Of a stretch of 64,000 nt of DNA, positions 8,837 to 16,199 are shown in pieces. The stretch comes from CAYPHY01 sp964410625 (GTDB taxonomy: Bacteria; Chloroflexota; Anaerolineae; Promineifilales; Promineifilaceae), in assembly GCA_964410625.1 (NCBI GenBank), contig CAYPHY010000028.1, positions 1 to 64,000 of the forward strand, in the 5' to 3' direction. A program made the translations under genes and the position numbers. The notes beneath the pieces are model-generated. The model had not been told where the DNA came from, searched no databases, and saw nothing but the letters and a program-made list of their open reading frames with translations. How positions within the stretch are numbered: the stretch's first letter is position 1; the number at the start of each line of letters is the position of its first letter.

Positions 8837-8893
8837 AATAAGTAAGCGGGACTGCCCCGCTTTTTGTTTTTACAGAGCCGCTCCCTACTTATT
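8837..8893 (+). promoter_or_regulatory. Leader RNA with competing terminator and anti-terminator helices
   Basis: AAGCGGG (8844-8850) pairs with CCCGCTT (8856-8862), followed by a T-rich run (8861-8870), as an intrinsic terminator. The same bases 8844-8849 are also part of AATAAGTAAGCGG (8837-8849), which pairs with CCGCT (8878-8882) and TACTTATT (8886-8893), giving 13 pairs with a 3-base bulge. The two folds exclude each other, the arrangement of an attenuator or riboswitch expression platform. I do not recognise a known aptamer upstream; only about 30 bases of leader precede it. Confidence 0.55.
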
Positions 8894-8954
8894 TCTTGGA
8901 CTTGCAATCGGGCAGCGGCAAATTTTGTGTAATGTAGGAGGTTTTTGAAACAAA

Positions 8955-11246
8955 ATGCAGGAAATTGAAGCTGGTACTCGTATGGCGTTACCCATGTTGT
9001 GGTGGTTGGGCGTTGTGGCCGCCATTGCAGCATTAGGGTTTGCGGCCTACTTTTATCGCCAGGTGGTTGGCGAGAGTGAAGGGACGCCGCGCATGATCGA
9101 AATCGCCCAGGCGGTCCGCGAAGGGGCTATGGCCTATCTTTCGCGGCAATACCGCGTTGTGGGGCTGGTTTTTGCCGTCTTGTTTGTCTTGTTTCTGGTG
9201 ATGGCTTTCTTCCGTTTGCAAAATCCGGTGGTGCCGTTTGCCTTCCTGACCGGCGGTATTTTCTCCGCCTTGTGTGGTTTTATCGGCATGAAGACGGCGA
9301 CCAATGCTTCCGCGCGAACTGCACACGCTGCCCAGGGTAGTCTCAATAATGGCTTGCAAATTGCCTTACGGGCTGGTGCGGTAATGGGCCTGGTCGTTGT
9401 TGGCTTTGCCTTGCTCGATATTACTGTCTGGTTCCTTTTACTCTACAACGTTTTTCCAGCTATTTGGCCGGGAAGTTTTATCGCTGTCGCCAATCCACTA
9501 CCGGTGATCACCGCTACCATGCTTAGCTTTGGCATGGGGGCTTCGACGCAAGCGTTGTTCGCTCGTGTTGGTGGTGGTATTTTCACGAAAGCGGCCGATG
9601 TTGGCGCTGACCTCGTCGGTAAGGTCGAAGCGGGTATCCCCGAAGATGATCCGCGCAACCCGGCAACCATTGCTGATAACGTGGGCGACAACGTGGGCGA
9701 TGTGGCCGGGATGGGGGCTGACCTTTACGAATCTTATGCCGGTTCAATCCTAGCTTCTTCTGCGTTGGGTGTGGCGGCCGTTGCCACAGCCAGTTCAGCC
9801 TTTCTTGGCTCCGCTTCCGTCATGGAAATGCAACTACGCTTTGTTGCCGCGCCCATCGTTGTCTCGGCGTTGGGTGTCTTTCTTTCGATCATCGCAATTT
9901 TCCTTGTGCGTTCCCGTGAAGATGCGACCCAAGGGCAACTCATTGGTGCACTGAATCGCGGTCTATATGTTAGCTCGGTTGGCATCGCCGTATTGACCAT
10001 ACCCTTGCTCTACTTCCTTGGCTTACCAAACTGGTTTGCCGTCTGGATAGCGATTATCGTTGGTCTAGTCGTCGGCATTATCGTCGGCAAGGCCACTGAG
10101 TATTACACCTCCCATGCCTATAAGCCGACAAGAAGCATCGCCGAGCAGGCTAACACCAGTTCAGCTACGGCCTTGATTGAAGGGCTTGCTGTGGGCATGG
10201 AGTCTAACGGCTTTCCGGTTATCGCTGTTATTGCTGGTATTGCCGTCAGCTTTTATGCGATGGGCGGGCTCAACAACATATTGATGGGGCTTTACGGCGT
10301 GGGTATCGCCGCTGTCGCCATGCTGTCTACATTGGGTTTTACATTGGCAACCGACGCCTATGGCCCCATTGCTGATAACGCCGGTGGGAATGCCGAAATG
10401 GCCGGGCTTGGCCCCGAAGTTCGCGCCCGTACCGACCAGTTGGATGCTGTTGGCAACACCACGGCCGCCATCGGTAAGGGGTTCGCCATCGGCTCGGCCG
10501 CGCTGACCGCCCTGGCACTCCTCGCCGCCTATCTGGAAGAAATCCGGCTGGTGTTGACCGAACTACGTGGCGTAGAGACGCTGGATATTCTCGGCCAGCA
10601 GGTGAATGTTGCCGAAATGACCGTTGAGCAGTTTATGGTCTTTTACAACATCACCCTCTTTAACCCATCTGTCTTGATCGGTCTCTTTGCCGGAGCAGCA
10701 GCCACCTTCTACTTCTCGGCGATGACGATGCGGGCCGTCGGCCGCGCCGCCGGTGGCATGGTTGAAGAGGTACGGCGGCAGTTCCGCGAAATCCCCGGCA
10801 TCTTAGAGGGGACAGCCAAACCCGACTACGCCAGTTGTGTTGCCATCAGCACGGCCTCGGCCCAAAAGGAGATGGTCGCCCCCGCGGCCGTTGCCATTAT
10901 CGTTCCTGTCGCGGTCGGTGTCATCTTTGGTGTGGCCGGTGTGTTGGGCTTGTTGGCCGGCGGGTTGGCAACCGGCTTTGCTCTGGCGATTATGATGTCC
11001 AATGCCGGTGGCGCCTGGGACAATGCCAAGAAGTACATCGAAGAGGGCGCACATGGCGGTAAAGGCTCTCCTGCTCATAAAGCGGCCGTTGTCGGCGACA
11101 CCGTTGGTGATCCCTTCAAGGATACCTCCGGACCATCGTTGAACATTTTGATCAAGCTGATGTCCATGGTCTCGGTCGTCTTTGCCGGTCTGATTGTCTT
11201 CTTTGAGAACGGGCAAGGGCTGTTACGGATGTTGCTTGGTGGTTAG
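8955..11246 (+). CDS. hppA: Membrane pyrophosphatase, potassium-dependent class (sodium-pump-like)
   Basis: Second ion-pumping pyrophosphatase, 763 aa, about 16 membrane segments. It has the same active-site blocks (EDDPRNPATIADNVGDNVGD and GDTVGDPFKDTSGPSLN) but AVGNTTAAIGKG, with Ala where the leftward copy has Lys, which marks the potassium-dependent class. In the sixth helix, ADLYESYAGS puts the Glu three residues after the Asp. In studied enzymes that position goes with sodium pumping, whereas plant-type proton pumps carry it one turn later. Sodium export is therefore my inference, and dual pumping cannot be excluded. AGGAGG lies 13 bases before the ATG. A strong terminator follows the stop. 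Confidence 0.92.
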   Translation: MQEIEAGTRMALPMLWWLGVVAAIAALGFAAYFYRQVVGESEGTPRMIEIAQAVREGAMAYLSRQYRVVGLVFAVLFVLFLVMAFFRLQNPVVPFAFLTGGIFSALCGFIGMKTATNASARTAHAAQGSLNNGLQIALRAGAVMGLVVVGFALLDITVWFLLLYNVFPAIWPGSFIAVANPLPVITATMLSFGMGASTQALFARVGGGIFTKAADVGADLVGKVEAGIPEDDPRNPATIADNVGDNVGDVAGMGADLYESYAGSILASSALGVAAVATASSAFLGSASVMEMQLRFVAAPIVVSALGVFLSIIAIFLVRSREDATQGQLIGALNRGLYVSSVGIAVLTIPLLYFLGLPNWFAVWIAIIVGLVVGIIVGKATEYYTSHAYKPTRSIAEQANTSSATALIEGLAVGMESNGFPVIAVIAGIAVSFYAMGGLNNILMGLYGVGIAAVAMLSTLGFTLATDAYGPIADNAGGNAEMAGLGPEVRARTDQLDAVGNTTAAIGKGFAIGSAALTALALLAAYLEEIRLVLTELRGVETLDILGQQVNVAEMTVEQFMVFYNITLFNPSVLIGLFAGAAATFYFSAMTMRAVGRAAGGMVEEVRRQFREIPGILEGTAKPDYASCVAISTASAQKEMVAPAAVAIIVPVAVGVIFGVAGVLGLLAGGLATGFALAIMMSNAGGAWDNAKKYIEEGAHGGKGSPAHKAAVVGDTVGDPFKDTSGPSLNILIKLMSMVSVVFAGLIVFFENGQGLLRMLLGG

Positions 11247-11272
11247 TCTATAAGCAGTTGATCTACTTGAGT

Positions 11273-11303
11273 AAAAAGGTGTGGCATTTGCTACACCTTT
11301 TTT
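11273..11303 (+). terminator. Intrinsic terminator of the rightward hppA
   Basis: AAAAAGGTGT (11273-11282) pairs perfectly with ACACCTTTTT (11293-11302), and GGC/GCT extends the stem inside, with T7 at the end. It lies 26 bases after the stop codon. Confidence 0.85.
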
Positions 11304-11321
11304 ATTGCATACAATAACCGG

Positions 11322-12356
11322 ATGACGACACTCATTACCTATGCGCCGGCTCTGGACCATACCCAAGCCAATCATCCCGAAAACCATACGCGCATGTTGG
11401 CCTTGCTGCCCGCTCTGGAAAAGTTGGGCATTCTGGAGCGCCTGACGGTGCTTGAGCCACAACCGGCGGACGCGGAGCAGTTGAGGCGTGTCCATGTACC
11501 GGGTTTGATTGATGCGACGCAACAGGTTTGCCTCAGTGGAGGTGGCATTCTGGACCAGGGGGATACGTATGCCACACCGGATAGCTATGAACTGGCACGG
11601 CTGGCTGTGGGGGCGTGTTGTGGGGCGGTGGATAGCATCATGAGCGGCCAGGCCGACAATGGCTTTGCTCTGGTGCGGCCGCCCGGTCACCATGCCGAGT
11701 TTGATCGGATCAGCGGCTTTTGCCTGTTTAACAATGTGGCGGCAGCCGCCCGGCAGGCGCAAATTGTCCATCGCGCCAGGCACGTGGCGATTATTGATTT
11801 TGATGTGCATCATGGCAATGGCACACAAGACATCTTCTATGAAGATGACACTGTGCTATTTATCTCCATGCATATGTTCTCCCCCTTCTTCTATCCAGGG
11901 ACGGGACGAGTGGGAGAGGTTGGCGTGCGTGAGGGGCATGGGTATACGGTCAATATCCCCTTACCTCCTCGAGTGGGTGATCTTGGCTACGGCCGTGTGC
12001 TTGATGAGATTGTGCGGCCGAAAGTCACCGCCTTTGCGCCTGATCTTATCCTCGTCTCCGCCGGATTTGATGCCCATTGGCAAGACCCGCTGGCAATGGC
12101 CGGACTGAGCTTGACCGGTTTTGCCCATATCATGCGTGAACTGAAAAAGCTCGCTGTAGAACTTTGTGATGGGCGTATCCTCTTTGTTCTGGAAGGAGGG
12201 TATCAAATTGAGGTTTTGGGCTATAGCGTGATCAATGCTTTTCGTGTCCTGCTGGGTGAGGACAAAGTCATTGATCCATTTGGTCTGCAACCGTATGCCG
12301 AAGCAAACATTGAACGCCTGCTTGAGCAGGTGAAACGGCAGCATTTGCCATTTTAA
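11322..12356 (+). CDS. Histone deacetylase-superfamily amidohydrolase
   Basis: A zinc amidohydrolase of the HDAC/AcuC/acetylpolyamine fold, 344 aa, cytoplasmic. Visible signatures are RPPGHHAEFDRISGFCLFNN (the tandem catalytic histidines), IIDFDVHHGNGTQDIF with two zinc ligands (Asp and His), the third zinc ligand and substrate tunnel in SAGFDAHWQDPLA, and FVLEGGYQIE near the end with the loop Gly-Gly-Tyr. Bacterial members remove acetyl groups from polyamines or proteins such as acetyl-CoA synthetase, and the sequence alone does not say which. It follows hppA but is separated from it by a strong terminator, so it has its own transcription. No acs or acuA gene is nearby. Confidence 0.9.
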   Translation: MTTLITYAPALDHTQANHPENHTRMLALLPALEKLGILERLTVLEPQPADAEQLRRVHVPGLIDATQQVCLSGGGILDQGDTYATPDSYELARLAVGACCGAVDSIMSGQADNGFALVRPPGHHAEFDRISGFCLFNNVAAAARQAQIVHRARHVAIIDFDVHHGNGTQDIFYEDDTVLFISMHMFSPFFYPGTGRVGEVGVREGHGYTVNIPLPPRVGDLGYGRVLDEIVRPKVTAFAPDLILVSAGFDAHWQDPLAMAGLSLTGFAHIMRELKKLAVELCDGRILFVLEGGYQIEVLGYSVINAFRVLLGEDKVIDPFGLQPYAEANIERLLEQVKRQHLPF

Positions 12357-12509
12357 GATAAATTTCGCATAATAGCGGTTGGTTAGTTGACCATAAATAA
12401 CCAAACAACCAACAACGAATGTCATGTGCCGGCGCGGCATGGATAGGCTGCAAAGTTACCAGCCGATGATTCTAACTGCACGTGGGGAGCCGGTACGGAG
12501 GTAGTAGTC

Positions 12510-15047
12510 ATGGGTACGGGTAATGACCAGGATAAGAGGGTAGACGACCAGCTTCCGTTGGAGGATGAGCCGCACACACTTTCTGATTTGGGGCCCAACC
12601 AGCTTGCCGGTAATTCGCCCGACGATATTGATGAGGCATTGGCCTGGCTGGAACAGTTAGCGGCTAAGCAAGGGATTAGCGTTGATGAACTAACTTCGCG
12701 CCACCCCGAGGCCCTTGAACATTCATTCCCAGAATTGGGTCTGGCATATAGCGATGATTTGCCGGAGTGGCTGAAGGAAGAGCCACCGGCGCGGCGGCTA
12801 CGTGAATTTCCGTCCTCTGCGGGGGAAACGGCCGCCTTAGATGATATTCCCGATTGGCTGCTCACTGAAACTCCTTCCTCGTTAAAACCTGTGCAAGACA
12901 AAGAATCGGCCGATCTTTCGGACGAGCTTGATAGCCGCCTCGATTGGCTGGCGGAGATGGGCAAGAAGGACGAGTTGGCGGAGATGCCGACCGTTCGTTG
13001 GCGGCCGGAAGATGCGGGATTAGCCGACAGTGGCATACCCCCTTCGGCCGATTTCAACGACCTGGATGAAAGCGGGATGGCTGGGCAAATCCCTTCACCG
13101 GATATGGCTGATTTGCGTAGTAACGGGCCAGAGGACCTGGATGAGGCTATGGCCTGGTTGGAGGAGTTAGCGACCAGCCAGGAGACCCCCTTACAAGAAC
13201 TGCCCAGCGTAGCCGACCGTATTTTGGCCTCGCGACTGATGGCTGAGTCGGGCCTGGAATTAGACGAGCCTCCCTCTGAGGAGCCACTTTTTGCCTCGAC
13301 TTTTAGCGATGAAGCGTTCGCTGAGCCGGAAGCACAGCCCATTGAGGTCGCCAACTTCCCCGATAATCTCGATGACGCGATGGATTATCTGGATAAGCTC
13401 GCCACCATCCGGCAACAGTCCGCAACTCCAGTATCCGAAAGCCCTGTTGCTGAGGAATCAGCGGCTGCGGAAGAGTTGAATGTGGAAACTACGTTTGATG
13501 ATGAAGCAGAAGAGGGAGTTGCCGAAGCGACGTTGGCCGAAGATTCATTTGTAGATTCTTTTGTTGAAGATGAAGCTGGTGCGGCAACTGGTTGGGAAGC
13601 GACATCTGATATTGAAGGGGAAGCTGAGCCTGCGGAAGCTATACCGGTCGTAGATTCATTGGTTGAGGATGAGGATTATGAGGCGGAAGCGGCCGTCGAA
13701 TTCGCGGAAGAAGCCGAGGCGGCCGATGAGGTAGATTGGTTCCTCGCTGAAATGCTAACGCCGGAGAGCGATGAGGCAGTGGCAGCGGAGGTCGCCGCAG
13801 AGGATGAGCCAGAAGAAAGCGAGCTAGATGAAGCGGCCGTGGCTGATGTGGTTGATACAGCTGATTTAGCTGACGAGGTTGATGCGGCTGATGAAGTTGA
13901 CGAGATAGAGGAGGCTTACCTCGAAGAAGAGGCGGCGGATTTAAGTATAGAGGGTGAGACCTTCGCCGTAGAAGATGGGCCGGACGAGCTATTAATCTTT
14001 ACCGGCGACAAATTGGAAGCGGCACTTACGGAGCTTGATCAGCTTTCTCTCCCCCCGGGCGTCACGTTGCAGACGTTGAATGAGGGGTTTACTGACGCAG
14101 ACACAACGGTGTTGAATGGCAATGGGCAATACTCTGACCTGAATAGCACGTTGCTGTGGCTAGAGCAGGTGCTTGATTCGGCCGCCGACGAACCGGCAAC
14201 AACGGAAACGGCCGAGAGCGAGATTGAATCAACTGAATCAGCGGAACCAGCAAGAGAGACGGATGAGCTATTGCTATCGGTCGCCAGGCTGGATGATGAG
14301 TTGGTGGCCGAGTTGACGGCCGATATGCCCGAAAATCCCGATGAGGCGTTGGAGTGGCTACTGAGCCTGGCTGATGAAGTAGAGAGTGAGGCCGCCGGTG
14401 AAGTCGAGATTGAGATTGAAGCGGAAGATGAATTAGTGGACAGTGCGGCCGAGCAAATACCGCACCCATCCCTCCCTGACGCACCCCAAGCGCGAAATAT
14501 CCGTATCTATGATATGCCGGAACCGCTTTCTGTGGAGGAGTCGCTGGTTGGTGATCAGGGCGAAGCAGTAGCTGAAGAGGAGCCAGGCGAGACTGTGCTT
14601 GATCGGGTAGAGTCCCCCACTTTTTCGGCCGGCGAATTGCCGGAAATGCCTGATGACCCTGATGAGGCAATCGCCTGGATTGAAAGGTTGGCAGCCCTGG
14701 AAGCGCAAGAAAGCGCGATCACAGTTGGGCAGTCGTTTGCCGACGACTTCGACGAAGATTTGGCTGTTGACTTTGACGAAGCGATTGATGCTGTTGAAGT
14801 GGAAGAGGCATTGGACAGCGAGATTGCAGAAGTGGAGGAAGAGGAGGCCGAAGAGGCCGACTACTCTGGTTACGAGGTTGAGTCGGCATTGGTCGTAGAG
14901 GGTGCGGAAGCGGAGGATGCAACGGCCGACGAAGCGGCCGAAGCACCAGCCATTGCGGAACAGACCGAGTCGCCTGTTTCCCAACCCCGACGGCCGCACG
15001 AACGCTGGCTCGACCAACTGCAACCCCCTTCATGGGCAAAGAAATGA
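12510..15047 (+). CDS. Large acidic protein with repeated D-E-A-x-x-W-L-E-x-L-A units, function unknown
   Basis: 845 aa, extremely rich in Glu, Asp and Ala, with no signal peptide or membrane segment. Six copies of a 14-residue helical unit stand out: DDIDEALAWLEQLA (38-51), EDLDEAMAWLEELA (208-221), DNLDDAMDYLDKLA (285-298), a degenerate one at about 541-554, ENPDEALEWLLSLA (608-621) and DDPDEAIAWIERLA (715-728). Between them lie short D-[LI]-P-[DE]-W-L motifs (82-88 and 110-117) and long acidic stretches that look disordered. The end is unexpectedly basic and aromatic (ERWLDQLQPPSWAKK). GGAGG sits 8 bases before the ATG. I recall related composition in other Chloroflexota proteins, but know of no function; a scaffold or binding protein is a guess. 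Confidence 0.85.
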   Translation: MGTGNDQDKRVDDQLPLEDEPHTLSDLGPNQLAGNSPDDIDEALAWLEQLAAKQGISVDELTSRHPEALEHSFPELGLAYSDDLPEWLKEEPPARRLREFPSSAGETAALDDIPDWLLTETPSSLKPVQDKESADLSDELDSRLDWLAEMGKKDELAEMPTVRWRPEDAGLADSGIPPSADFNDLDESGMAGQIPSPDMADLRSNGPEDLDEAMAWLEELATSQETPLQELPSVADRILASRLMAESGLELDEPPSEEPLFASTFSDEAFAEPEAQPIEVANFPDNLDDAMDYLDKLATIRQQSATPVSESPVAEESAAAEELNVETTFDDEAEEGVAEATLAEDSFVDSFVEDEAGAATGWEATSDIEGEAEPAEAIPVVDSLVEDEDYEAEAAVEFAEEAEAADEVDWFLAEMLTPESDEAVAAEVAAEDEPEESELDEAAVADVVDTADLADEVDAADEVDEIEEAYLEEEAADLSIEGETFAVEDGPDELLIFTGDKLEAALTELDQLSLPPGVTLQTLNEGFTDADTTVLNGNGQYSDLNSTLLWLEQVLDSAADEPATTETAESEIESTESAEPARETDELLLSVARLDDELVAELTADMPENPDEALEWLLSLADEVESEAAGEVEIEIEAEDELVDSAAEQIPHPSLPDAPQARNIRIYDMPEPLSVEESLVGDQGEAVAEEEPGETVLDRVESPTFSAGELPEMPDDPDEAIAWIERLAALEAQESAITVGQSFADDFDEDLAVDFDEAIDAVEVEEALDSEIAEVEEEEAEEADYSGYEVESALVVEGAEAEDATADEAAEAPAIAEQTESPVSQPRRPHERWLDQLQPPSWAKK

Positions 15048-15052
15048 AAAGA

Positions 15053-15128
15053 AGCTCACGCAAAGCACGCTAAGACGCAAAGCTTAAAAGACTTAGCGAA
15101 CTTTGCGGCTTTGCGTGAGCTATTTTTT
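15053..15128 (+). terminator. Terminator built from CGCAAAG-type repeats
   Basis: AGCTCACGCAAAGC (15053-15066) pairs perfectly with GCTTTGCGTGAGCT (15108-15121), with inner CTAAG/CTTAG pairing and T6 at 15123-15128. It ends the acidic-protein transcript just before ndk. Confidence 0.8.
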
Positions 15129-15141
15129 GAGGAGCAAGTAG

Positions 15142-15591
15142 ATGGAACGAACCTTGATTTTGGTGAAACCCGATGGCGTGCAGCGCGGGTTAATTGGGGA
15201 GATTGTCGGCCGTTTTGAGCGTCGCGGCCTGAAGCTGGTTGGGATGAAGTTTATGCAAATCACGCCTGAACTGGCCGGGCAGCATTATGCTGTCCATCGT
15301 GAACGCCCTTTCTATAATAGCCTGGTCGAATATATCACTTCTGGGCCGGTGGTGGCGATGGTTTGGGAAGGCAAGGACGCGATTAATGCGGCGCGGGCGA
15401 CAATGGGAGCGACCAATCCGGTGGGGGCTGCGCCGGGAACAATTCGTGGCGATTTGGGGATGGAGATCGGCCGTAACCTCGTTCATGGCTCCGACGGCCC
15501 GGAGACGGCCGCTACCGAGGTCAGCTTGTTCTTCACCGATGATGAACTGGTCACGTGGGACCGGGTGACTGATCCCTGGGTAAAAGAATAG
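15142..15591 (+). CDS. ndk: Nucleoside diphosphate kinase
   Basis: Transfers the gamma phosphate between nucleoside triphosphates and diphosphates through a phosphohistidine; cytoplasmic, 149 aa, the normal length. It opens with ERTLILVKPDGVQRGLIGEI, has the nucleotide-binding RERPFYNSLVEY and IRGDLG, and the active-site His in NLVHGSDGPETAATEV. The usual Ser in HGSDS is Gly here, a variation seen in several phyla. GAGGAG lies 8 bases before the ATG, immediately after a terminator, so it starts its own unit. It converges with rsfS. Confidence 0.96.
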   Translation: MERTLILVKPDGVQRGLIGEIVGRFERRGLKLVGMKFMQITPELAGQHYAVHRERPFYNSLVEYITSGPVVAMVWEGKDAINAARATMGATNPVGAAPGTIRGDLGMEIGRNLVHGSDGPETAATEVSLFFTDDELVTWDRVTDPWVKE

Positions 15592-15598
15592 CTCAAAA

Positions 15599-15644
15599 AC
15601 CGGGTTTTTCAAGCGACGAATGTTGCCAAAACCCGGTTTCTAAA
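15599..15644. terminator. Bidirectional hairpin of the AAACCCGGTTT repeat family
   Basis: AAACCGGGTTTT and AAAACCCGGTTT are reverse complements flanking a 19-base loop, between the convergent ndk and rsfS genes. Related palindromes occur at 45620-45654 and 48455-48487. Confidence 0.6.
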
Positions 15645-15656
15645 CCAGTTTCTAAA

Positions 15657-16004
15657 CTATTGCATTCGCATCACGACATGGGCATCGTCCCACAGCGTTT
15701 CCAGGTTATAGTAAGCGCGTTTCTCTGGTGAGAAGAGGTGGACAACGAGATCGCCAAAGTCAATCAGCATCCACCCATCTTCGGCATCCCCCTCATAACC
15801 CAACGCCCGTACCTCTGCTTCTTGCTTGGCATCTAAGGTGACATTCTCTGCCAATGCTTTCAACTGCGGGGTGTTTTCACCGTTGCAGAGCAGAAAGTAG
15901 TCGGCAAAGGCCGCCTGTTCGCGAATATCGAGTAAAAGAATGTCACTTCCTTTTTTTTCCAGCAGGGAATCTACCAGTAAGTGTGCAAGTTCAAGACCTT
16001 CCAG
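15657..16004 (-). CDS. rsfS: Ribosomal silencing factor RsfS
   Basis: Binds ribosomal protein L14 and blocks joining of the subunits when nutrients run out. The typical body is complete: LEGLELAHLLVDSLLEKKG, SDILLLDIREQAAFADYFLL, then GWMLIDFGDLVVHLFSPEKR and YYNLETLWDDA. Homologues begin just before LE-LELA. In this frame no ATG, GTG or TTG exists there. The only fitting codon is CTG at 16002-16004, with a perfect GGAGG six bases upstream; an ATG that overlaps the GGAGG is out of frame. A longer reading to 16127 adds 41 residues unlike the family. I therefore propose a CTG start, 115 aa. Confidence 0.85.
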   Translation of the reverse strand: MEGLELAHLLVDSLLEKKGSDILLLDIREQAAFADYFLLCNGENTPQLKALAENVTLDAKQEAEVRALGYEGDAEDGWMLIDFGDLVVHLFSPEKRAYYNLETLWDDAHVVMRMQ

Positions 16005-16159
16005 ACAACACCTCCATGTGTACCGTAGCTTTGTGTGGCGTATAGTTCGTATTTTAGCGAAAGGGTGGGGCAAATGCCAACGGTTTATATCCCACCCCAC
16101 CCACGCCAACAAAAAACGCGGCCGCATCCCGCAAGACGCTGCCGCGTTCCCTAATTGTT

Positions 16160-16188
16160 GTAGGGGCAGGTTTCAAACCTGCCCCTAC
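16160..16188. repeat. Perfect 14-bp palindromic repeat (GTAGGGGCAGGTTT type)
   Basis: GTAGGGGCAGGTTT (16160-16173) and its exact complement (16175-16188) are separated by one base, between the transglutaminase stop and rsfS. The sequence is of a dispersed palindrome type. It has no T run, so it is not a classic terminator. Confidence 0.6.
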
Positions 16189-16199
16189 CGTGAATTAAA

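Noticed and set aside
8806..8944. A known sodium or c-di-AMP riboswitch before hppA
   Set aside because: I see the terminator/anti-terminator switch but no aptamer I can name; only the switch is reported.
12422..13354. A 310-codon minus-strand frame, Ser-rich, opposite the acidic protein
   Set aside because: The Ser-rich sequence is the antisense of acidic codons; the plus-strand gene has a good GGAGG and repeated units.
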